Below, piece after piece: positions 1-5,261 of a stretch of 7,858 bases of DNA. This DNA is from RYN-433 sp036558265. GTDB taxonomy: Bacteria; Planctomycetota; Phycisphaerae; Tepidisphaerales; Tepidisphaeraceae. The stretch is taken from NCBI GenBank assembly GCA_036558265.1, contig DATBFY010000538.1, positions 1 through 7,858 on the forward strand. Reading direction: 5' to 3'. Under the pieces are notes generated by a model, which saw nothing but the letters and a program-made list of their open reading frames with translations, had not been told where the DNA came from and searched no databases. The translations under genes and the position numbers were made by a program. Every line of letters begins with the position of its first letter. Within the stretch, counting starts at the first letter, position 1.

Positions 1-162
1 GGTTCCTGTTCGTCGGGTCTGGACTCCCGTCGTGGAGGCAAGCCTCCATCGCTTCCTTCAGATTCGGCCTCGCGGCCGACACCCTTGCTTAGACGGACGG
101 TTCCGCTCGTTGCGGCCCGTAGAGGACTTTCACCTCCTAGAAGCACAACATGCCTGGCACAC
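1..162 (-). ncRNA. Group II intron, 5' portion (domain I), truncated by window edge
   Basis: Read on the minus strand, the RNA begins GTGTGCCAGGCATG, the GUGYG 5' end expected of a group II intron, followed by AGGAGGTGAAAGTCC (complement of about 122-139). Further in are AAGGGTGTC (complement of 78-86), a GGCCGCGAGGCC hairpin, TCTGAAGGAAGC (complement of 51-62) and ACGAACAGGAACC at the edge. From memory this order closely matches domain I of the Oceanobacillus iheyensis group IIC intron, which also starts GUGUGCC.GGCAUG and carries AAGGGUGUC and AAUCUGAAGGAAGC. Group II introns are self-splicing retroelements, and many encode a reverse transcriptase/maturase in domain IV. Domains II-VI and any such gene would lie beyond base 1. 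The intron is transcribed in the same direction as the parB-like gene and starts just past its terminator. The group II assignment is firm; subclass C is inferred from the sequence resemblance and the insertion site. Confidence 0.9.
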
Positions 163-167
163 ATGAC

Positions 168-199
168 AAAAAGCGCCGGGCCCGAAGAGGGCCGGCGCT
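168..199 (-). terminator. Intrinsic terminator of the parB-like gene
   Basis: On the minus strand, AGCGCCGGCCC pairs with GGG-c-CCGGCGCT (11 bp with one bulged base) around a short TCTTC loop, and the stem runs directly into TTTTT (complement of 168-172). It begins 3 nt after the parB stop codon (complement of 203-205). The intron 5' end follows after only TTTTTGTCAT, so the hairpin also forms the 5' exon flank of the intron. Confidence 0.9.
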
Positions 200-202
200 G
201 TC

Positions 203-2119
203 TTAGTTGCGCTTGCGTTTTCTGAGGTGCTGCTGATCCGCCGTCGGTTCCTCCGCCGGGCGGAGGTTCGACGACAGCCAGCCGTTCACCCGGGCGGCGA
301 GCTGTTTGTCGTCCAGCTTGCCCTCGGCAGCGTCCGTAAAGAGCTTGGCTAACATCTGCACCAGTTCCGACTTCTTGCGCTCGGGCGCCGGAGCGTGCAC
401 CGGGCCTTTGAGCTCGACGACCAGGTGCGCGAGCTGGATCTTCTGGAAGCCGGACAGCCACGCGGCGTCCGGTCTCCAGTCGTCACGGACATTTACACGG
501 AGTTCGGCGGCAAGATGCCGTACCAATTCCGTCGGACGACGCGGATGGGCGGTGAGGCACTCGACGGTGAGCAGTTCAATCAGATCATCGAGCTTGGACT
601 CTGAGAGCTGAGCAACCTGCTCGTAGCCCGGACGATCCTCGACGAAGTGCTGGTCGTTGAACGGGTCGAGCTTGGCCCGCCGCTCCCGCAGCCGGTCGAA
701 CGCCGCGGACGAGAATCCCTCGCCGCTGGCGTGGAGCGTCGTGCCGTTCGCCTCGTGGCGGACGGCCAGCGCCTCGGATCGAACCTTCTCGTGGAGGATC
801 AACGCCAGCACACGCTTCCGAGCGACGTTGTCCTTGAGCAGGGCCTCGCGGACGGCCAGTGCCTGGTGCGTGAACGTGACCGCAAGTTGATTGTCGCTCA
901 ACTCGTCGGACGTCGGCGCCTTGGGCTTCTGAACCGTGCCGCCGCCTTCCGCGGTACTTCCATTGCCAGACTCGGCGCGGTGATTCCGACGACGACGCGG
1001 CACGCGATGCTCGCCATGCACGCGCCCGTCGGGATCGAGGATGAGGAACGCCGTGGCGGTCGCCTTGATTTCCTCGGAGAAGTGCTGCGGCGCCTGCTCG
1101 ATGATCTTGTGCCACTCGGCCTCCAGCTCATCGAACCGCTCCTGGAGCCGGTTGAGGCGGGCCTCGTCGTCCTCGCCGATCTTCTCCGCGGTCAACTCCA
1201 GCTTCTGGCGCCGGGCCGCGATCTTATTGAGCTTACGGCTGGTCGGCTCGTCGAATTCTTGCGGCGGCGGGTCCATCGCGTACAAGCGATCCTGAACGTC
1301 CTCGCGTCGGCCAACGACCACCTCGCTCCAGCCGTCCTCGACGAGCGCCTGGCGCTGGGCATCGAGGGCTTTGGCCTGGGCGTCCATGAACGCCTGACGC
1401 TCGATTAGCACCCGGTCGCCAAAGAGGTCTCGGCTGACCGCCGACTCGGGCAACTGGGCAAAGTCGAACAGCGCGTGCGTGGCGTCGATCCACTGGTGGG
1501 CGATGACGTTTCGCACGTGCTCGGCGTGGCGCGGCGGATTGCCGCCCAGCTCCTGCCAGACCTCCATCTGCCGATCCGGCGGCACGGCGGCGAACACCTC
1601 CGCGGTCGCAGTGTCGATCCTGCCGTCGCGATGGGCGGCCTTCACCACCCCCGCAAGCGTGGATAACTTCAGGCGCTGGCGGACGTAATGCTCCGTCACG
1701 CCGAACTCGGCGGCGATCGCCCGGGCATCCTTGCCGTCGGCGGTCGCCAGCTTGGCAAAGGCGTCGGCCTCGTCGAGCGGGTGCATCGGCTCGCGGGCGA
1801 AGTTCTCGCCCAGCGACATCGCGTCGGCGGTTGCGGTATCCACGTGCCGCACGACGCAGGGGATCTTCGGATTCCCGTCGCCGCGGTGGATTTCGCGCAA
1901 GGCGCGTAGCCGACGCTCGCCGGCGACCACCTCGTAGTGCCTGGGCTTGCCTTCGACCGGTCGAACGACCAGAGGCTGCAGCAACCCTTGCGAGCGGATG
2001 AGCGCCACCAGGCGCTGATGCGCCTCGCCGGTGGGCTTGACCTTCCGCGGGTTCCTGCGGCTGGGGAACAAGTGAGACAATGGAACGCTGAGCTGCACAA
2101 GACCTGACTGCTGCTTCAT
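203..2119 (-). CDS. ParB/RepB/Spo0J-family partition-type protein with long C-terminal extension
   Basis: 638 aa. ParB proteins bind centromere-like sites on DNA and act in plasmid or chromosome segregation, or as KorB-like regulators. Residues about 11-110 are the ParB/sulfiredoxin-like N-terminal domain, with the GERRLRAL motif (67-74) and ENFAREPMHPLDEA (105-118). A helix-turn-helix follows (about 131-155, AIAAEFGVTEHYVRQRL). Residues 294-340 are charged and helical, probably coiled coil, then a basic linker (RRRR near 376). The C-terminal block (about 405-570, including DDWRPDAAWLSGFQKIQL) resembles, from memory, the C-terminal region of long ParB-like proteins on alphaproteobacterial mobile elements. 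At 638 aa it is about twice the size of chromosomal ParB (near 300 aa). The start is chosen because GGGAGG lies about 6 nt upstream of this ATG, although the frame stays open to 2239. No parA is visible in the window. A role in the element's own maintenance is inferred. Confidence 0.93.
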   Translation of the reverse strand: MKQQSGLVQLSVPLSHLFPSRRNPRKVKPTGEAHQRLVALIRSQGLLQPLVVRPVEGKPRHYEVVAGERRLRALREIHRGDGNPKIPCVVRHVDTATADAMSLGENFAREPMHPLDEADAFAKLATADGKDARAIAAEFGVTEHYVRQRLKLSTLAGVVKAAHRDGRIDTATAEVFAAVPPDRQMEVWQELGGNPPRHAEHVRNVIAHQWIDATHALFDFAQLPESAVSRDLFGDRVLIERQAFMDAQAKALDAQRQALVEDGWSEVVVGRREDVQDRLYAMDPPPQEFDEPTSRKLNKIAARRQKLELTAEKIGEDDEARLNRLQERFDELEAEWHKIIEQAPQHFSEEIKATATAFLILDPDGRVHGEHRVPRRRRNHRAESGNGSTAEGGGTVQKPKAPTSDELSDNQLAVTFTHQALAVREALLKDNVARKRVLALILHEKVRSEALAVRHEANGTTLHASGEGFSSAAFDRLRERRAKLDPFNDQHFVEDRPGYEQVAQLSESKLDDLIELLTVECLTAHPRRPTELVRHLAAELRVNVRDDWRPDAAWLSGFQKIQLAHLVVELKGPVHAPAPERKKSELVQMLAKLFTDAAEGKLDDKQLAARVNGWLSSNLRPAEEPTADQQHLRKRKRN

Positions 2120-2246
2120 CGTACACCTCCCGTGCGATTGGGAACTTTGCGGGGGGATATGCCGAGCCACCCTGGCCCGGCGGTGATGTGTGGCCCCCGC
2201 TCTGTCCTCAAGCAAAGCACGAATGCGGGAGGGGCGCAAGTGAATA

Positions 2247-2273
2247 ACGCGCCGACGATGTCCGTTGGCGCGT
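2247..2273 (-). terminator. Possible weak terminator or processing hairpin between the coiled-coil gene and parB
   Basis: ACGCGCC and GGCGCGT form a perfect 7-bp stem with three further inner pairs past one mismatch. On the minus strand it is followed by TATTCACTT, a poor T-run. It sits 40 nt after the stop of the 72-aa gene and 128 nt before the parB start. It could attenuate read-through into parB, or simply be a hairpin in a shared transcript. Confidence 0.3.
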
Positions 2274-2312
2274 CGGGCACTTCGCGGCGGGCGTGGTGAA
2301 ATGACGCGATCG

Positions 2313-2531
2313 TCAGTTGAACAACAGTCCGATCTTCGTCGCGAGCTGTCGAACGCGGTCTTCGAGGACGGTCATGCGGCGGTCCTGGCCGGACACGTGG
2401 AACTCGATGCGTTCGAGCCGCTGTTCGAGGGCGGCGAAGCCCGCCTTCACGTCGGCGCGGAGCTCGTCGAGCCCGCGTCCGACCATCAGGGCCAGGTCGT
2501 CGATCCGCTCGTCGGTGCTCTTCTTGGGCAT
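2313..2531 (-). CDS. Small charged alpha-helical (coiled-coil) protein of unknown function
   Basis: 72 aa, starting MPKKSTDERIDDLALMVGRG. It is rich in Asp, Glu, Arg and Leu with regular hydrophobic spacing (LDELRADVKAGFAALEQRL, then MTVLEDRVRQLATKIGLL), so almost all of it should be a helix and probably a coiled-coil oligomer. There are no membrane segments and no cysteines. Similar short proteins with MPKK.TDxxIDxLAxMV-type starts are common hypotheticals in bacteria; no function is known to me. The chosen ATG lacks a Shine-Dalgarno sequence, but a sigma70-like promoter predicts a transcript start only about 30 nt upstream, so a short-leader message is plausible. An in-frame ATG at 2570 (adding MYSQYYHLITTIY) falls inside the predicted -10 box and is less likely. 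It lies upstream of parB in the same direction and may share its transcript. Confidence 0.7.
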   Translation of the reverse strand: MPKKSTDERIDDLALMVGRGLDELRADVKAGFAALEQRLERIEFHVSGQDRRMTVLEDRVRQLATKIGLLFN

Positions 2532-2568
2532 GTAAATCGTTGTGATTAAATGATAATACTGTGAATAC

Positions 2569-2598
2569 ATTGTACACGCACGCGCGGGGACTTGTCGA
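2569..2598 (-). promoter_or_regulatory. Predicted sigma70-like promoter for the coiled-coil gene
   Basis: On the minus strand, TCGACA (complement of 2593-2598, 5/6 to TTGACA), an 18-bp spacer and TACAAT (complement of 2569-2574, 5/6 to TATAAT). The predicted transcript start is near 2562, about 30 nt before the ATG at 2531. The patch around 2530-2575 is clearly AT-richer than its surroundings, as expected of a promoter. Prediction from sequence only. Confidence 0.5.
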
Positions 2599-2782
2599 GG
2601 TATAATGGAGCGGGAACCGCGGGCGCATGACGCGCCGTCGTGTTCCGAACCAAGTCGCCATTGCCCGGCCGGCTCGTGAACCAGGCGTTTGCCGGTCGTC
2701 GGGCGCGCCGCAGTCGCTCGCCGAGTCACGACCGGGCGAGCACGAGGGCAGCCCCGCGCGGAGTGGCGGTTTGTTCCGGACC

Positions 2783-4081
2783 ATGGGAAGGGAGGATCAT
2801 CACACATATGAAGAGGACGATGCCGTGCGCATCGGCATGGCACACGGATGGGGAGGGGAGCGGCCGCTCCTGCTTTCGCGTGCGGATCGCCGGCAGCACC
2901 TGTACGTCGTCGGCAAGACCGGCACCGGCAAGACGACGCTGCTGCGGAACCTGATCCTTCAAGACATCGCCGCCGGCGAAGGCGTCGGCGTCATCGATCC
3001 GCACGGCGACCTCGCCGAGGGTCTCCTGGATTACATCCCACGCTGGCGCACCGACCACGTGGTCTACTTCGATCCTGCGGATGAAGCGTGGCCGGTAGCC
3101 TTCAACCTGCTGGCGCCACGGACGGCGCAGGCCAAGCACCTGGTCGCTTCGGGGATCGTCGGCGCGTTCAAGGGGATCTGGCGGGATTCGTGGGGACCAC
3201 GATTGGAATACGTGCTGTACGCCGCGATCGCGGCGCTGCTGGACTGCCAGAACGTCTCACTGCTGGGCCTGCCGCGGATGCTGGTGGACGAGACGTACCG
3301 CAACTGGGTGCTCCGTCAGTGCACGGACCCGGTCGTGCTGGCGTTCTGGGAGCAGGAATTCGCCTCCTATGATCGGCGGTTCGTGTCCGAGGTGATCGCG
3401 CCGGTGCAGAACAAGGTGGGGCAACTGCTGATGGCCGCGCCGGTGCGGAACATCCTGGGTCAGGTGAAGTCAAAGATCGACCCGCGGTTCCTCATGGACC
3501 GGCGACGGATCTTCATCGCCAACCTGTCGAAGGGGCGTCTGGGCGCGGACAAGTCGAACCTGCTGGGGGCGCTCCTGGTCTCGCAGTTCGAGCTGGCGGC
3601 GATGTCGCGGGCGGACCTGCCCGAGAACGATCGAGCGGACTTCTACCTGTACCTGGATGAGTTCCACAGCTTCTCGACCGACTCGTTCGCGGCCATCTTG
3701 TCGGAGAGCCGAAAGTACCGGCTCTGTCTGACGATCTGTCATCAACACCTGGCACAGCTCCGGCCGGAGTTGCGGGATGCCGTGTTCGGCAATGCCGGGT
3801 CGTGGGCGGCGTTCCGCGTCGGGGAGTCGGACGCCGCCGTGCTGGCCAGGGAGTTCGGAGCGCGAGTCGAGCCGTCGCTCTTCACCGGGCTCGGGAACTC
3901 TCACATCTGCGGCAAGCTGCTGCGAGACGGCGTACAAGACGAGCCGGTCCTCGCGGTGGTCGAGCGGGCGGCGGCCCCTCCGCAACGTCGCGGCCACACG
4001 ATCGTCGCCCGCTCGCGGCAGCGTTACGCCTGCGCCAGGAACGTCGTCGAGGATCGGATCGATCGTGCGATGAGGGGTTGA
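2783..4081 (+). CDS. TraD/VirD4-like (HerA/FtsK-fold) DNA-transfer ATPase, apparently soluble
   Basis: 432 aa from this start. P-loop ATPase with Walker A GKTGTGKT (44-51), then the family motif VIDPHGDLAEGLLDYIP (about 70-86), Walker B LYLDEFHSF (289-297) and the sensor region ICHQHLAQL (318-326). The DPHGDLAE signature is typical of the type IV secretion coupling-protein/TraG-TraD branch that moves DNA in conjugation and related processes. Unlike VirD4/TraD proper, no N-terminal membrane segments are visible, so it is either a soluble family member or works with a separate membrane partner. The start is uncertain. The frame is open back to 2627, but residues there look unstructured. ATG 2783 has only a weak upstream GGAG, and GTG 2825 or ATG 2837 would still keep the DDAVRIG-to-Walker-A segment nearly intact. 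It is divergent from the coiled-coil/parB genes. No relaxase or other transfer gene lies in the window. Confidence 0.9.
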   Translation: MGREDHHTYEEDDAVRIGMAHGWGGERPLLLSRADRRQHLYVVGKTGTGKTTLLRNLILQDIAAGEGVGVIDPHGDLAEGLLDYIPRWRTDHVVYFDPADEAWPVAFNLLAPRTAQAKHLVASGIVGAFKGIWRDSWGPRLEYVLYAAIAALLDCQNVSLLGLPRMLVDETYRNWVLRQCTDPVVLAFWEQEFASYDRRFVSEVIAPVQNKVGQLLMAAPVRNILGQVKSKIDPRFLMDRRRIFIANLSKGRLGADKSNLLGALLVSQFELAAMSRADLPENDRADFYLYLDEFHSFSTDSFAAILSESRKYRLCLTICHQHLAQLRPELRDAVFGNAGSWAAFRVGESDAAVLAREFGARVEPSLFTGLGNSHICGKLLRDGVQDEPVLAVVERAAAPPQRRGHTIVARSRQRYACARNVVEDRIDRAMRG

Positions 4082-4147
4082 GCCGGCGCGGTCGCGGCCC
4101 GGCCCTTGCGCAAACTCCAGGAACGTGCTTGACTTAAAACTGGATTC

Positions 4148-4199
4148 GGTGCTGAGGCACCCCCCGGGGACTGCCCGCCGCGAACGGCGGGACGCCCCC
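4148..4199 (+). promoter_or_regulatory. Structured GC-rich leader upstream of the 110-aa gene
   Basis: Two perfect hairpins in tandem: GGTGC-TGAG-GCACC (4148-4161), and CCCGCCG-CGAA-CGGCGGG (4174-4191), the latter possibly enclosed by GGGG (4166-4169) pairing with CCCC (4195-4198). No T-run follows, so neither is an intrinsic terminator of the upstream ATPase gene. The block lies 37 nt before the ATG at 4236, in a 154-nt gap. A TTGACT at 4129-4134 could be a -35 element, but no matching -10 is seen. A role as translational regulator, RNA-processing site or protein-binding site is inference. Confidence 0.4.
4175..4193 (+). repeat. Leader hairpin repeat, copy 1 (partner at 4691-4709)
   Basis: CCGCCGCGAACGGCGGGAC. 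It matches the copy at 4691-4709 at 18 of 19 positions; the difference is in the loop (CGAA here, CGAC there), so the stem is fully kept. It lies 42 nt upstream of the 110-aa gene. Confidence 0.7.
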
Positions 4200-4235
4200 A
4201 GGGCGCCGGAGCCGACCTTTATCGAGGAGCCACTC

Positions 4236-4568
4236 ATGATCGAGCCAACCGAGGATGCGGACTTGGACGTGGACGTGGACGTGGACGTGGAAACGATGCG
4301 ACGCGCGATGACGGCGACCGTCAACGCGTCGGCAGCGACGCGGGACGAACTGGCGGCGGCGCACGGCGCGGTGTGGGACACGGCCGAGTTGCAGCGGGAA
4401 TTCGAAGTGCTCGGCTTCGCCGCCCCCTTCGTGGTCGTGCGTCGCTGGGCGGACGGCCGCAAGGGCAGCCTGATGTTCCAACACGACCCGCGGTTCTATT
4501 TCGCTTTCCATCCCGACGACGCGAGCACCCGACCGAACCCGATGGAAGGGCGTAGCGCCGGCGCGTAA
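4236..4568 (+). CDS. Conserved small protein of unknown function with Asp-Val repeat
   Basis: 110 aa. GAGGAG sits about 6 nt before this ATG, which decides the start; the frame is open back to 4125 but that part overlaps the structured leader. After an acidic N-terminus with a (DV)4 tract (residues 11-18), residues about 45-90 look like a folded domain: WDTAELQREFEVLGFAAPFV, then VVRRWADGRKGSLMFQHDPRFYFAFHPDD. From memory, proteins with an EFEVxGFxAPFVVVRR...GSLMFQHxPRFYF core are hypothetical proteins on mobile DNA. I know no function for them. There is no signal peptide, membrane segment or obvious catalytic motif. The tail (ASTRPNPMEGRSAGA) is probably disordered. It follows the ATPase gene after a 154-nt gap and has its own terminator, so it probably forms a monocistronic unit. 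Confidence 0.85.
   Translation: MIEPTEDADLDVDVDVDVETMRRAMTATVNASAATRDELAAAHGAVWDTAELQREFEVLGFAAPFVVVRRWADGRKGSLMFQHDPRFYFAFHPDDASTRPNPMEGRSAGA
4266..4289 (+). repeat. In-frame hexanucleotide tandem repeat, (GACGTG)x4
   Basis: Four perfect copies of GACGTG, preceded by a degenerate copy GACTTG (4260-4265), encode the Asp-Val run at residues 11-18 of the 110-aa protein. The period of 6 keeps the frame, so slippage would change the length of the acidic arm without breaking the gene. Confidence 0.9.
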
Positions 4569-4578
4569 GACCGATCAC

Positions 4579-4606
4579 GACCGGACCCCGTCCGGTCATT
4601 TTTATT
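4579..4606 (+). terminator. Intrinsic terminator after the 110-aa gene
   Basis: Perfect 8-bp stem GACCGGAC (4579-4586) and GTCCGGTC (4590-4597) around a CCC loop, followed by ATTTTTATT. It begins 11 nt after the TAA stop of the 110-aa gene. Textbook form. Confidence 0.93.
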
Positions 4607-4690
4607 GGCGGTGGTCGCGGCGATGCCTATCGGAGGCGCGCCAGGCTTGCGCTTTGTTGCGATCTGTGCTTGGCTAGAGGCAGAAGCGTT

Positions 4691-4709
4691 CCGCCGCGAC
4701 CGGCGGGAC
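4691..4709 (+). repeat. Leader hairpin repeat, copy 2 (partner at 4175-4193)
   Basis: CCGCCGCGACCGGCGGGAC: a 6-bp stem CCGCCG/CGGCGG around CGAC, one loop base different from copy 1. It lies 25 nt upstream of the next ATG (4735), just ahead of its Shine-Dalgarno site, and after the preceding terminator. It is therefore probably part of this gene's leader and not read-through material. Confidence 0.7.
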
Positions 4710-4734
4710 AAGACCCCAACACACGGGAGGCGCT

Positions 4735-5028
4735 ATGCCAAAACCCACAGCATCGGCAACGAAGCAATCCGACCACCGTCCGGTCCACGAGATCCGCCAC
4801 CGCAACATCCGCGCGACGATCTGGCGGAACGAGACGGCCAAGGGGCCGATGTACAACGTGACGGTCTCGCGGAGCTACCGCGACGACGCCGGCGAATGGC
4901 ACGACAGCAATTCGTTCGCCTTCGGCGACCTGATGAATCTGGCCAAGGCGCTCTACGATGCGCACTCGGCCATCGCCAACCAGATCGCCAAGGAGCGATC
5001 GACGGCGCGGTCGTCCGCCGAGCGGTAG
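4735..5028 (+). CDS. Conserved small protein of unknown function (R.xNIxATIWRNE family)
   Basis: 97 aa. The start is set by GGGAGG 5 nt upstream of ATG 4735. The core is RHRNIRATIWRNETAKGPMY (about 21-40), then NVTVSRSYRDDAGEWHDSNS, and a helix LMNLAKALYDAHSAIANQI. From memory, proteins with this IRxxNIxAxIWRNExxxGxxYxVTxxRSYxD pattern are widespread hypotheticals on bacterial chromosomes and mobile elements. The strand-rich pattern followed by a helix suggests a small beta-sheet plus helix fold, perhaps nucleic-acid binding, but that is speculative. No membrane or secretion signal is seen. The gene is enclosed by a terminator upstream (4579-4606) and one downstream (5068-5096), so it must have its own promoter in the 128-nt gap before the ATG. 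I could not find a convincing -35/-10 pair there. Confidence 0.88.
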   Translation: MPKPTASATKQSDHRPVHEIRHRNIRATIWRNETAKGPMYNVTVSRSYRDDAGEWHDSNSFAFGDLMNLAKALYDAHSAIANQIAKERSTARSSAER

Positions 5029-5067
5029 CCCAAACGGTTCCTTGTGAAGTGATGTATCGCGTTCTAC

Positions 5068-5096
5068 AGGCCGGTGACCCCACCGGCCTTTTGTCT
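5068..5096 (+). terminator. Intrinsic terminator after the 97-aa gene
   Basis: AGGCCGGTG (5068-5076) pairs with CACCGGCCT (5081-5089) around an ACCC loop, followed by TTTTGTCT. It starts 40 nt past the stop of the 97-aa gene and isolates it from the ardC-like gene. Confidence 0.9.
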
Positions 5097-5232
5097 GCGC
5101 GGGTCTGACTCCGCCCGCGGCCTCGTAGGCGGGCTGGACAAGGGCGGCCGAAATGTGATTTGCTGGTAGGCAGGAAGACCGTTCTTTCATTTCCTCACCG
5201 CGGTTTCCGCTCTCCAACCCATTTCACTAACC

Positions 5233-5249
5233 GTCCCCCACCGGGGGAC
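5233..5249 (+). promoter_or_regulatory. Perfect hairpin directly before the ardC-like Shine-Dalgarno
   Basis: GTCCCCC (5233-5239), loop ACC, GGGGGAC (5243-5249): a 7-bp GC-rich stem. GGGAGG, the ribosome binding site, follows at 5251-5256 and the ATG at 5262. The helix abuts the ribosome footprint, so it could modulate initiation or protect the 5' end of the transcript. It is not a copy of the 4175/4691 repeat but occupies the same sort of place and also ends in GGGAC/GGGGAC. Confidence 0.45.
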
Positions 5250-5261
5250 AGGGAGGTCGTC

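Noticed and set aside
647..1408. Long plus-strand open frame (253 codons) across the parB-like gene
   Set aside because: It lies wholly antisense to a gene with clear ParB motifs, matches no family I know and has no convincing ribosome site. In GC-rich DNA such antisense frames are common.
2535..2547. AATC-gttgt-GATT inverted repeat in the coiled-coil gene leader
   Set aside because: Four-base arms in an AT-rich patch are expected by chance; not enough for an operator call.
2601..2606. Perfect TATAAT on the plus strand ahead of the ATPase gene
   Set aside because: No -35-like hexamer lies 16-18 bp upstream and there is no extended -10 TG. It overlaps the predicted minus-strand -35 region, so a promoter claim would be weak.
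2808..2954. ATG at 2808 with GGAGG 12 nt upstream (starts MKRTMPC), in another frame from the ATPase
   Set aside because: The frame runs across the Walker A region of the ATPase and ends at 2954 without recognisable features. GGAGG may be chance or may serve a later start in the ATPase frame.
3470..4462. Minus-strand open frame of 330 codons over the ATPase end and the 110-aa gene
   Set aside because: It spans two supported plus-strand genes, the hairpin leader and the tandem repeat (read as Ser/Thr-rich repeats). This is a composition artefact.
4605..5108. Alternative plus-strand frame of 167 codons over the 97-aa gene
   Set aside because: The 97-aa frame has GGGAGG at proper spacing and a recognisable conserved core. 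The alternative reads through the terminator and has low-complexity Arg/Pro content.
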